DNA of 64,000 nucleotides from Muribaculaceae bacterium (GTDB taxonomy: Bacteria; Bacteroidota; Bacteroidia; Bacteroidales; Muribaculaceae). Made by a program: the position numbers and the translations under genes. The notes beneath the pieces are model-generated. The model saw only the letters and a list, made by a program, of their open reading frames with translations. It was not told the origin of the DNA and did no database searches. Below are positions 17,004 to 26,800 of this stretch, in pieces. The stretch is from NCBI GenBank assembly GCA_009775125.1, contig VSPD01000007.1, forward strand, positions 1 through 64,000, written 5' to 3'. The number at the start of each line of letters is the position of its first letter. Positions within the stretch are counted from its first letter, which is position 1.

Positions 17004-18413
17004 CTATTTATCGGGCGACCATTTGGGGCGAATGAATTTGGCGGCGTATCTGTGAGAATGAAGTTTGCGGCGAACTACATGGATTTTATCGTATTGCCGG
17101 CGAAGGACACACTTGCCAAAATCCTCGACGAAGTAGAGGTATTTGCCCCAGGCAGGGAGGATGTATTTCTCGCAGATCTTACGGCGAACCTTGTAGCTCT
17201 TGTGGTGAATCATCATGCCGAGATAAGAATTGATGGAAGCTCGGAGTTTTTCGAGCAAGGCAATTCTGCCGGCCTCGTTTGTTGCTTCTGCTCTGCGCTT
17301 GTAATCGATCATGGAGTCGATGAAGTGGCCTCGTGTGCGGTTGGCGATGTAAGTGCGCGACGCCGGAGCGGGCTTTTGTCGGCCATACCGTGACGGCAGG
17401 TTTGCCGTCAGCCACTTGCGCAGCCGCGTCAGGGCCACCGGTCGTTGGTCAAGGCCGCGGAGCACCCATTTGCGCAGAGCGGTGAGATGGCTCGGCTTAT
17501 AGCAGGCCGGCTTGAGAACCGCGCCCACCATCTTCGTGCCCTTGGTGTAGTGCTGGAGGTAGATTTTATCGGGGTGTAGAGTGATGTGAAGCACCTCTGA
17601 CAGATATTGGCGAAACTCCTTGATGAGCCGCACACCTTCCTCGCGAGTGTGCACCAGGCAACGCCAGTCATCGACGAATATGACGAAGCCCTCGACCTTC
17701 TTATAATGGACAACCCAGTCGGTGAACACCGCGCCCATAAGGTTCGCCCATATTTGGGACGGCAAATTGCCGATGGGCATTCCGTCCATGTGAAAGAGTG
17801 ACTTGCGAGGCGGCAGGTCGCGCCACATTGATTCCGGCGATTTGCGGACAAAATTGTCCTGACAGCGGTGGAATAGTGTTTCACGCATGAGGTAGAGCAA
17901 TGCAGGGAGGTCAGAGCCGGTGTATTGCTCGGTCATGAGTTGAACCAGGAAATCCCATAGCAGAGTCTTGTCTATGCTCATAAAGAAATTGGCAAAGTCA
18001 CCGCCCACAATCCAGCAATCCTGCCGCGTGTAATGTTCGGTAAACTCATAAATGGCTCGCTCCATGGCGGCGATTGCCACAAGCGAGCCGTAGCCCTTAC
18101 GGCAGTTCATGGAGCGATTGCCTACGGCCTTGAAATAGTCCTCGATAACAGGACCGAAGCGAAGATTCTCCCAATGGTGCACTACGCGGTCGCGGAAAGC
18201 ACCTGCCCACACCTCGCGCAGTACAGGGTATTTCACCATGAACACCGTCGAGGTGCGAGGCTTATAGGTGGCGGTGCACATCTCGTGCCAAAGCTGCACG
18301 AGGTCGCGGGCTGCATGCCACCGGAATTTAGTGCATGAATTGGCCGTGCGCTTTTTCTGCTCACAGTCAATCCATGCCCGGATTACAGAAGAAAATGGTA
18401 TGTCATAGACCAT
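17004..18413 (-). CDS. DGR reverse transcriptase
   Basis: A 469-aa reverse transcriptase of the diversity-generating retroelement class. Motif A is VGGDFANFF (Asp near residue 139). The diagnostic MPIGNLPSQ, matching the DGR [IVL]GxxxSQ signature, is near 213-220. The catalytic box is FVDD near 246-249. The frame is open upstream to 18590, but that extension is simply translated template repeat, so the ATG at 18413 just after the template repeat is preferred. With Avd it copies the template repeat RNA with adenine-specific errors and sends the cDNA to the variable repeat of the target gene. The stop codon touches the 3' hairpin of the adjoining structured region. Confidence 0.93.
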   Translation of the reverse strand: MVYDIPFSSVIRAWIDCEQKKRTANSCTKFRWHAARDLVQLWHEMCTATYKPRTSTVFMVKYPVLREVWAGAFRDRVVHHWENLRFGPVIEDYFKAVGNRSMNCRKGYGSLVAIAAMERAIYEFTEHYTRQDCWIVGGDFANFFMSIDKTLLWDFLVQLMTEQYTGSDLPALLYLMRETLFHRCQDNFVRKSPESMWRDLPPRKSLFHMDGMPIGNLPSQIWANLMGAVFTDWVVHYKKVEGFVIFVDDWRCLVHTREEGVRLIKEFRQYLSEVLHITLHPDKIYLQHYTKGTKMVGAVLKPACYKPSHLTALRKWVLRGLDQRPVALTRLRKWLTANLPSRYGRQKPAPASRTYIANRTRGHFIDSMIDYKRRAEATNEAGRIALLEKLRASINSYLGMMIHHKSYKVRRKICEKYILPAWGKYLYFVEDFGKCVLRRQYDKIHVVRRKLHSHRYAAKFIRPKWSPDK

Positions 18414-18421
18414 CTGGGATG

Positions 18422-18524
18422 TCGCCGACACCGGACGCACGACAAAGTGGTTGTTGTTCTTGTTGTTATTGTTGGAAACAGAGCCGGACAAGACCTGAAA
18501 AGCCCAAGCGTGGTTCGCACTGTT
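18422..18524 (-). other. DGR template repeat (TR)
   Basis: About 103 nt, 91 of them matching 19269-19371. The first 29 positions (18422-18450) are identical, the expected initiation-of-mutagenic-homing side. On the - strand the central stretch is a run of AAC/AAT codons, maximising mutable adenines. Twelve positions differ, and ten of them are adenines in the template; the two others are 18489 and 18500. It lies between avd and the RT gene. A small CCACC/GGTGG hairpin is upstream at 18543-18559. Confidence 0.92.
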
Positions 18525-18642
18525 GCAGCCACTAATACTATTACCACCTTTCGATGGTGGACTGCCCGATATTCCTTGATGGTTGCTCACTCGTAATCAA
18601 GATTTAATCATTGGTTGATTAATGGGGTTCCCCTTGCCCTTA

Positions 18643-19008
18643 TTACGACTCCGGCTTTCGAGCGGAACGCCGCCATGCCCCGGCTTGAGATTCTACATCA
18701 GCCGTAAGCATAAAAATATCGGCGAGGACAGAATCCTTTTTAAACTGCCGCTCGTCTCGACATACCATTATGAGAGATTTCAAAATGTCAAATTCTATCA
18801 GGAACTTGTCAAGGTGTTCCTGCCGCGCACCTTGCCGCCGGTCCTCGTTGGCATAATGAATCAAAGACAGGCAACCCAGCGCACGGCTAACCATATCGTC
18901 GCCGACAACATATTTGAAACCCTTGTCAAACGTGTTGCGGGCATGGATAATCGAGCGCACAAGGTTATACATCGAACGGTAAATTTTCAAGTCTTCTGTC
19001 AGTGCCAT
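18643..19008 (-). CDS. avd: Avd-like DGR accessory protein (four-helix bundle)
   Basis: A 121-aa, basic, almost wholly helical protein between the target gene and the template repeat, the standard place and size of the accessory variability determinant. Avd forms a barrel-shaped pentamer that binds the reverse transcriptase and template RNA and is required for mutagenic retrohoming. Features typical of the four-helix family include the N-terminal LKIYRSMYNLV and the RALGCLSLIHYANED helix. It has its own promoter box at 19043-19050, so avd, TR and RT can be transcribed without the target gene. The assignment rests on context, size and predicted fold. Confidence 0.82.
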   Translation of the reverse strand: MALTEDLKIYRSMYNLVRSIIHARNTFDKGFKYVVGDDMVSRALGCLSLIHYANEDRRQGARQEHLDKFLIEFDILKSLIMVCRDERQFKKDSVLADIFMLTADVESQAGAWRRSARKPES

Positions 19009-19042
19009 TGGCGGTGGAATAGAAAGGTTTGCGTTTCGACTG

Positions 19043-19050
19043 CAAAGTTA
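19043..19050 (-). promoter_or_regulatory. -7 box of avd-TR-RT
   Basis: TAACTTTG on the - strand, about 35 bp before the avd ATG. No clear -33 TTG is seen. It would allow the DGR machinery to be expressed in the lysogen independently of late tail genes. Confidence 0.5.
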
Positions 19051-19127
19051 CAAAAAATGTTAAACCGCATAAGGGCCGAAATAAAAAAATTTGGACTTGT
19101 CCCAATTTTTGCTGCACTCGGCATAGC

Positions 19128-19204
19128 CCGAGAGCAAGCTCTCGGCTCTGCCCTCATTTGCAAAAAATTTCGACCGCTTACGCGGTAAGGTGGCACAAGG
19201 CCAC
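19128..19204. other. Hairpin cluster downstream of the variable repeat
   Basis: Three inverted repeats follow the target gene: GTGGC/GCCAC (19190-19204), ACCGC/GCGGT with a 4-nt loop (19173-19186) and CCGAGAG/CTCTCGG with a CAAG loop (19128-19145). DGRs commonly need a DNA hairpin or cruciform just downstream of the variable repeat for homing. Here the strongest is about 120 bp away, farther than in the best known examples. It could also terminate target-gene transcription. Confidence 0.4.
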
Positions 19205-19263
19205 TCTCCACCCCTCCTTTCGTCGGGGATTCCGAGCGGCCAAGTGCCGAAGTGTGAAAGGGA

Positions 19264-20052
19264 CTATATCGCCGACACCGGACGCACGACAAAGTGGTAG
19301 TTGACCTTGCCGGAATTGCTGGAAACAGAGCCGGAAAAGACCTGAATAGCCCAAGCGTGGTTCGCACCGTATTCCGTTGAGGACCAGTACCATTGCGAGT
19401 CCGAAAGCGTGCCGCCGCCGATGAAGTAATTCATCGCCTCGTTGATTTCAAGGCGGTACTTTGTCATAAGAATCAGATGGCCGGCCGCCGGCAAATCCCA
19501 ACGGGTCGGGTCGTCCGGGCAGCCCTTGTACTCGCGGCAACGGCGAGCCGCCACGGGGTCGGCGGTGGTGGTGCCGTAGTGGGCGATGATTTTGTCGGTG
19601 TTGCCCTGCGAGTCAAAATCCCATATCATGCCATAGGTGCCGGTCTCGTAGTTCTTCAAGCCCGACACATCGAGGCCGGAGGTTCCCCACAGCATTGTGG
19701 TAGCGTCGTTGTCGTCGGAGCGGGTCTGATAGCTCTTGGAGATGATGAGCTGGTGTCCTTCGGCTATCAGCAGAATGCCGATGCGAGGATACGCCAGGCG
19801 TTCGGAGGACGACAGCAAATCCCACTCCTCGCGCGTGAAGAAGCGGTGTTGCTTGGTGCCGTCGTCGAGAGTTTCGACTGTGGCCACCTTCGTTACGCAG
19901 CTCTTGCCCCCAGCAAGGTGGAGTTTGTCGGCGATGACGCGCAGAGGGTCATTGTCGGCCACCTCGATGCCGACCTCGCGCATAGCCTCCACAAGGTCCT
20001 CTTTGTTGGCCTTCATCAGCTGCACTTCATTGATGATTTCTTTGATATCCAT
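19264..20052 (-). CDS. DGR target protein with C-type-lectin-like variable domain
   Basis: A 262-aa protein. The N-terminal 40 residues are helical. The rest resembles the formylglycine-enzyme/C-type-lectin-type folds of DGR targets, with WYWSSTEYG, ANHAWAIQVFSGSV and the end HFVVRPVSAI. The last ~35 codons are the variable repeat (19269-19371). Varied residues cluster in the SSNSGKVNY segment near the C-terminus, which should form the ligand-binding surface. It sits between the large tail protein and avd, so the varied domain is probably displayed at the tail tip and alters receptor choice. Confidence 0.88.
   Translation of the reverse strand: MDIKEIINEVQLMKANKEDLVEAMREVGIEVADNDPLRVIADKLHLAGGKSCVTKVATVETLDDGTKQHRFFTREEWDLLSSSERLAYPRIGILLIAEGHQLIISKSYQTRSDDNDATTMLWGTSGLDVSGLKNYETGTYGMIWDFDSQGNTDKIIAHYGTTTADPVAARRCREYKGCPDDPTRWDLPAAGHLILMTKYRLEINEAMNYFIGGGTLSDSQWYWSSTEYGANHAWAIQVFSGSVSSNSGKVNYHFVVRPVSAI
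19269..19371 (-). other. DGR variable repeat (VR)
   Basis: Pairs with the template repeat at an offset of 847. Eight adenine-site changes lie in 19299-19319 and two more at 19368 and 19371. Two changes (19336, 19347) are not at template adenines and may be ordinary drift in either copy. Confidence 0.92.
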
Positions 20053-20064
20053 AGCGAATGTAGA

Positions 20065-20823
20065 TTAGTGCTCGACGGCTATAGGGCGCACCGAGAGGGT
20101 TGATGTTGATTTATTGGAGTTGTCCCACGAGCCGCATGCCATATTCAGAGAATAGGCGGCACCGGCGGCCTGCTGGCAGCACGACCAGTAAGAACCCGAC
20201 GAGAGTGTGTCGGCGCCGATGACGTTGAAAGCCTCGTTGAGCTCGTTACGGTAGCGGTTGATAAGGAATAGATGCGACATCGCCGGCAGAGACCACTCGG
20301 TAGTGTCCTCCACGCCGTTTGTGGCATCGAAAGCACGGTAATCAAGGCAGAACTCAGCCGCCGGAGCGCCGTTAACATCGCCGTTCGACAAGCCCTCGCA
20401 GTGAGCGCGAATAAGCTCCGTCTCACGGCGGGCATCGCCGAACTTCATGAACACAGGAGAGGTCTGCGTAGTAGCGCCGACCACTGCCGACGGATAGCCC
20501 CATTTGAGCGACTGCTGAATCAGAGCTATAACAATGCAAGTAGCATTGGCACGCAGGCGCACGCCGCGTATCAAGTACGCCGAGCGGGCGGCATTGTCCA
20601 TCGCCTTATACTCCTCCAACGAAAAATAGGCATGATTGCCGGTAGATTTTTCACGAGCTGCCACCGTGATGTCAAGCAGGCCCTTGGCCCACTTTACATA
20701 CATCGGGAACAGCGACGCGCGCGTGTCCGCCGTAACCTCGGTAAATCCGAGTTCATTGAGCGTGGCCACGATGGCGCGTTTGTTTTGTCGCAGCAGCGAC
20801 ACAGACTGTTCAAAGGTTGACAT
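20065..20823 (-). CDS. Paralogous C-type-lectin-like tail protein
   Basis: A 252-aa protein with the same plan as the neighbouring DGR target: a helical N-terminus (STFEQSVSLLRQNK), a middle domain, and a C-terminus with SGSYWSCCQQ and TLSVRPIAVEH that parallels the WYWSS...VVRPVSAI end of the target. At DNA level the 3' end does not match the template repeat, so it is not a current homing target. It may be a fixed structural partner or a former target. ATG at 20823 is chosen; an upstream ATG would run into the preceding gene. Confidence 0.7.
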   Translation of the reverse strand: MSTFEQSVSLLRQNKRAIVATLNELGFTEVTADTRASLFPMYVKWAKGLLDITVAAREKSTGNHAYFSLEEYKAMDNAARSAYLIRGVRLRANATCIVIALIQQSLKWGYPSAVVGATTQTSPVFMKFGDARRETELIRAHCEGLSNGDVNGAPAAEFCLDYRAFDATNGVEDTTEWSLPAMSHLFLINRYRNELNEAFNVIGADTLSSGSYWSCCQQAAGAAYSLNMACGSWDNSNKSTSTLSVRPIAVEH

Positions 20824-20843
20824 ATTTTGATTTGAGTTTGTGA

Positions 20844-23800
20844 TTAGTAGTTTTCGGCAGCAAAGCGTGCGAGCCATTCGGCATACGTTTCGCCATTGAA
20901 GTAGCGCACATGGTCGATTACGTTGTCAATGGTGACAGGCAGCTCCACATTGGCATCGGTGTCCACTCCGGCGCTCTCGCCATTGACAGCGTCAATCTCC
21001 TTGATCACTGCCTCGACTGCGAGAACCATGTCAAGGCCCTCGAAACTCTGCTCGTAGGCCTCGATGTCGGTGGGGTCGATGATAGAGGTCAACTCGTACG
21101 TACCGTTAATCTCCGGCTTTCCCAGTTGGTCAGTCACACCATGCACACCCAGTTCGAGCAGGCGGTTCAGTTCCTCGCCCGAGCCCTGCATCTTCGCTCC
21201 CGATATGCGCACATACTGCAACGAATTGCCCGGCTCCTGAGTAATCTGCTCCAGGATATCCATCGGGTTAAGGTTCGGGCAATTGGTAATGTCCACCATG
21301 TGGATATTGCCCACACCGTCAAGCACAAGGCCTTCAGACGAAAGCATCGGCAGGTCGGCCAGGCGCAGCTGCACCAGCGTCTCCGGCAAGTGCATCTTCG
21401 ATATATTGCACCCCGCAGCCAGATTCACACCCGTAATCGCCGACCCCTGCGCCTCAATCTCCTCCAGCGCCGTGCAGCCTGAAACATCAAGGGGCTTGGC
21501 AAGAGTCTGAAGATTCACCACGTTGATGTATTTCAGCAGCGGGTGTGTGCCGAAGGTCAGCTCCGCAAGTTTGCCGCGGTAGCCTGCCGTCTTGTTGCCC
21601 ACCACCAGTTGCCGCAGCATGCGGCCCTGCGCTATGTCGCAAGTGGTGGGGTACAGTGTAGAGATGTCCCCTATGTCGCTCAGGCGGTCAGCCTGGTGGA
21701 TGTAGGTTTCAGTGTCGTTCGGCATCGAGCCGGCAGGTGCCTCGAAGTGCACGGTCTTGCCCTCCTCGATGCGCTGCGGGTTCCAGCCGTCGTTGGCCGA
21801 GAAGCGGAAGGCGAAGTACCAGTCCTGCGCCGCCGTCAGGTCAACGGCCACCTTTGCCGGTACGCTGGACTCTCCGGCGGTATTGGCGCGGAGGTAGATG
21901 CGGCTCTCGCGGAACGACCCTGCACCCCACTTGGCATTCTGGTACTGGAAGCGCTCGTACATCGCCCATTTGCGGTGTTCCTCGCGGTCGCCCTGTGCCA
22001 TGTCAAGGTAGTTGTTCGTCTGCCCCGACCCGTCCTCCGACAGGTTACCGAACGAGTCGATGTATTTGTACTTCGAGTCGGCGTTCTTCACGGCCTCGCA
22101 CCATTTGTCGCTCTGTCGTTCGTTAAACCAGTAGAGCGCCCTTTCGTAGGTGAAGCCTGCCGCCACCATATCGGCGTACAGCTGGCGCTGCTCGCTCTGG
22201 AGGCCGCGCTCTATGTGGTTCCACAGAGTCGATGACTCGCCGTTGAACACATACTTGCCCAGCTCATCCTTCGAGTGGTTCTCCACGTAGGGGATGAACA
22301 TGATGCGGCCTTCGTTGTTGATAAGCCAGATGGTGTCGTTGTCGTAGAATATGATGTAGATAATGCCGTCAATGATGGCCCACATCATGTTCTTCGCGCC
22401 CTGGTCGGCCGCCACGAAGCCCTGCCTTATCAGGTCGTAGGCCAGTGCCATGCGCTTGTTGAAGTAGCTGCTTATCTGCCCGGTGAAGAGCTGCGTCTTG
22501 GCCTGCTTCTCGGCCTCGGTCAGCTTTTCATCGTTGATGGCGAGCGACGCCAGCCAGTCGGTGACGCGCTTCAGCTGCTCAGGCACCTTGCCTCGGGCGT
22601 AGCGTATGTTGTTGTCATCGTTGTCGGGATAGCGGGGCTCGAAGGCGCCGCTCCAGTAGGGGCCCACTTTCTTGCCCTGGGCATCGGTCTTGTTCAGCCA
22701 TGCCTCCTTTATCCACGAGCCCAGGCCCTGGCTCACCTGCGTGGTGTAGTCCGAGCTGTGGAAGAGGCACATCGGGTGGCCGTTGTTCAGAAACTCCCAG
22801 CACTCTACGTTGTTCTCCACCAGTTCCCCGGCCTTTACCTTGTCGAGTATGCCTTGGGCGCGGGTGCAGGTGCTCCCGTCGTTCTTGCCCCAGGCCAGCA
22901 GATGTGCCTTCCAGCGCCACATCTCCCCTTTGTCCACCCATGCGCCGGCTGTATCGTCATATTCCACAAGGTGGTTGTTCAGCGAGTCTGCCGCGTTCTC
23001 TATCAGGTAGTAGGTGGCATCGGCGTCTTCGGCGGCGGCAAGGGCATCGGCGTTCCCCTGGAGCTCGCTCAGACGTCCGTCCCACACCAGGTAGTCATCG
23101 CGGTTGATCATCCCCGCGTTGAAGCCCTCGATGTCCTGGAAGCCGAATGTATCGTTCGTGCTCTTGTCGTTGTTGAAGTTGTATTTGCCAACGAAGCGCT
23201 TGGGCGACGACTCCGTCTCCTGGTGGAACATCAGGCAGGGATGCCCGTAGATTGTCGTGCGCACGGTGCTGTCCTTCTCCTGCATGGGAGTGAGAATGCC
23301 CGCGGCCTTCAGTATCTCGTCAATCATGTTGGCCGCGCCGGTGTTGTGCGTGCCCGACGATTCGGCGAAGTCGGCCTTGAAGCAGAAGGTCTTCACGGCC
23401 TTCTGCGGTATCGGGTTGCCCAGGGCGTCAACGCAGCGTAGAGCGAATTTCTTTGCCGTCGTGCCATTGGCCATCTGCAGCAGGTCCTTGAACTTCGCCT
23501 TGTAGTTCTTCACCACATAGTACTGGCTCGACGTGCCCTGCACGTCGATCTGCACCAGCACGCGGAAGTTGTCCTCCGAGTGCTCTGGGTCTTCATATAC
23601 GAGCCAGCCTATCTTCTTGTCGCCCTTGAATTTGGGCAGCTCGCCTATGTAGGTCAGGCACGCTATCTTCTTCACGGCCTTCTCGTAGCTTATCTCGTCA
23701 AGCCCCGACTCGTCGTTGAAGATGTCGTTGGCCTCGAGCTTGGCAAACATCTGCCGTGTGTCGTCCATGTCGGCGATGCTGTTGTTCAGCATCTGCCTGA

Positions 23801-26800
23801 ACGACAGTGCTTGCTCGTAGATGCGTATATTGTAGATGTCAAGCTCGCACGAGGCGTTGCCCATCGTGATGCCCTGCGCCGGGTTCTGCACGAAGTAGTC
23901 GTTGGTGTCGTACTGCACCACGCCCGAGTGCTTGCCTTTCACGAAGAGGTGCATGAAGCGGTTAGTCCCCGCCACCGGCTCTATCACGAAGCCGATGCGG
24001 ATGCGCTCGTCTTGCTTGAATTTCGTGCCCACGGTCTTCAGCAGGGCCGATGATATGGCTGCCTCCTGTGCCTTGATGTCAAAGCCCACGTTCCCCATCA
24101 TGCAGCTGATGAGCGAGGCCGTGGTGTCGAAGCAGTTGCTCACCGAGAATTCTATCTCTATGGTTTTGCCGCTCTGCTTGGCGTCGGTCGAGAATGGCTT
24201 GAACGGTATGAAGCACGTAGCGCCCTTTTCAAGGTGCAGCGCCGTGATGCCGTTCTTGTCTTTGCGCCAGCCCGACTGCGCGTCAAATTTCACGTCCTGA
24301 AACTGCGCCGCAGTGTACCAGCCCTGCTCCGATGTGTAGCTCCAGTCATCGCGGTTGTCGGCGTCGTTGCTCCGCCCCAAGGCCGACAGGTACAGCGACA
24401 GGCCGTCTGTCTCGGCCTCTATCTGTGTGGAGGCCTGCAGCACGTCTACCGTTATCTCGTTCTCGGTGCTCAGGTGCGAGTTCTGCACCTTGAAGGTGAA
24501 GGTCTGCGGACCGTACTGCCGCACGCGGTAGCTGAACGTATGCAGCGAGCGGTCCACGCGCTGGCGCTCTACAAGCGTGTCGCCAAGGTAGATTTCCACG
24601 ATGGCGCTCTGGGCGTTCTCGGGGTCGTACACGGCAAAGGGTATCTCGATGGTCGAGTATTGCGGGGCCGTCTGCGGGCGCTGCAGCGCAATCAGCGGCT
24701 TGTAGCTGTCGCGGCTTACGAACATCATGTCGAACACCACCGGATCTGTCTCCAGCATGTTGCCGTTGCCGAGATCGCGCCGCGCCTGCATCGTCAGCGT
24801 GTGCACCGAGTGGTAGAAGGCCGAGGTGCCGAGCGTCTTGATAGACGTCGCGCCCGAGGTCTTGATGGTTTCGACCGAAGTAATACTGTCCATTTCAAAC
24901 GACACCTCTTTGTCACCCGAGCCATTGACGATATAGCGCACCTGAGCCGAAGATCCGACAGGATTTGCGGTAGAAATATCGTAGAGCGAACGAAGCGACA
25001 AGGCTGCAGCTGTAATACGAATGGCGGCAGACTGTGACACAAGGCCGTCATCGGCGGTCAAACGGATACGTACAGTGTTAAGGCCCGACTGGAGCCAAGG
25101 GCCGACATTGAAAGAATTGAAGCCCTGGGTAACCATTTTTCGGTCAACAACAGCTCCACCGACAAGCAGCTCAGCTGTGCCGCCATATTGAGTATCGACA
25201 TTATTGTTGATGTTGTAGTGTCGCCACAAATATTCCACTGTGCAAGCGTCCCCCTCCTTGACGGTAGTCTGGAGTGCGGATTGCACTATAATTTCGATTG
25301 CGGTGGGGTTTGTATCACCACTGCCGCCACCACCGGGGATATTGATGGATTCGAGAATGTTTCCGTCCTTATCCATCACATTCAACATTCTTGTAGCAGC
25401 GTCAAACGAATGCTTGGCCGGAATTTGGCCTTCCACTTCTGCAAGGCCCGCGACGACAGCACTGTTTGAAACAGCGCGCTGAGACTCGCCATTCAAAGTC
25501 TGATCGATTGGCACCTCAAAAGAAAGGTCAACATTACCATCGCGGTCAGGATCTGGAGAGGGAGCGCCGTTGATTGATACAGAGCGTACCTCCTGCCTCC
25601 AAAATTCCTCTTTCGACCAATCCAAGGCGAGAGCGCCGGTAAATTGCCAGGATTGCCATTTGCCGGGAGCTGACATGAATGTTATTTTACGGCCACCAGT
25701 CCGAAGTTTTTCCGGAACTTTGGCCGCAGCCTCGCCTCGGTTGGTCGCATTCCAGTCATTGGTGATTTCGTGAATGTTGATAACATTTCCGGTTGCGGAT
25801 CCGCCGGCAGAATCCAGCTCTTCCCAAGAAGATGATTCTTGGAAGTCTTTGCCGGCATTTGCTCCGATATACCTCATTTCCTTCCACCCATCGACAGATA
25901 TGAAGCGTACAATCGTACCGAAAGGTAAAAGATTGGAGATATATGTGACATTAGTTTTAACCCAGTCGGTAAAATCCACGAATTGGATTGAACGGCTTAC
26001 GCCCATCAGCGCATTGGCGTTGATGTAGGCGTGGCCTTTGACGGTGAACATCGCAGTGTTCAAAGCCAAAGAGACGGCAGAAATCTGCTTTGACAGATTG
26101 GTGTTCATAGTGGAAACGGATTTCCTCAGAGCGTCAAGTGATTCAGGCTCACATTCAGTCCAGGGCGACCATTGGCCACGCTCCACGCCAAATCGGTCAG
26201 GAGCGCTTAAATTATATGAACGGTAATACCGATACAACTTTTCACAGATATGAGTTCCCTTGACGATTTGGCCGTCCTCGAATGAGTTGTGTGTTTCCAG
26301 AACCTGCGTGATGACATGGTGCATGTTATCTGAAAACATGTCGAGGGTGCCTACAAGACGTGAGGCACCATTAGCCGTTTCCATAACGGCATATCTCGTG
26401 TGCTGTGGGCCTTCGGTTGCAAGGTCATTAAGAAAGTTAAGCAGGTCAGTTCCGGAGCCGTCAGTCCCCATAGTATCAAGATCGTCAATGGAGATAGTTC
26501 TGACACCCGCGGCCTTGGCGTCCTTGACGGCCTGTTCCGCAAGACGGATTGCGCCATTAGCGTTACCCTGGGCATTAGAGGCCATGGATTTGGCCTCGGT
26601 AGCAGTTTTATTTGCAGCTGAAGCGGTAGTCTTGGCATCTGTTGCTGCGACAATCGCATTGTTGGCTTTTTCGATAGCTGACAATGCGTTTTGTAAAGCA
26701 GATGATGAAGCCGTCAACGCATCACCGGATTTTTCAAGAGCAGAGGCAGACTGAGAGAGTGCAGTTGTGGCCTTCTGCAATGCAGTTGCCACATCATCGC

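Larger units (their letters stand above)
15834..17004 (+). ncRNA. Candidate large structured non-coding RNA beside the DGR
   Basis: About 1.17 kb without a believable gene: the open frames are short, overlapping and odd in composition. Stems include 15884-15896/15909-15921 (13 bp, extended by U.G and G-C), 16213-16234 (TGCGC/GCGCA plus TGAC/GTCA), 16237-16241/16257-16261, 16274-16281/16298-16305 (8 bp), 16454-16467/16478-16491 (14 pairs with two wobbles), CCGGG..CCCGG around 16917-16931, and 16974-16981/16997-17004 (8 bp). The wobble pairs are valid only if the + strand is the RNA, and that strand is G-rich. It lies directly after the RT stop codon and runs convergent to it. The size and phage setting resemble GOLLD or ROOL-type RNAs; no relation is claimed. 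No promoter was found, and the ends are estimates. Confidence 0.5.

Noticed and set aside
15834..17004. Group II intron or RNase P RNA
   Set aside because: No intron-encoded maturase in the region, no domain V-like end hairpin or GAGGAAAGTCC-type core recognised.
18414..18590. N-terminal extension of the reverse transcriptase
   Set aside because: It is the template repeat read in frame. The ATG after the repeat gives a normal RT start.
21543..23441. Long + strand open frames opposite the large tail gene
   Set aside because: Antisense shadows caused by high third-position GC in the tail gene.
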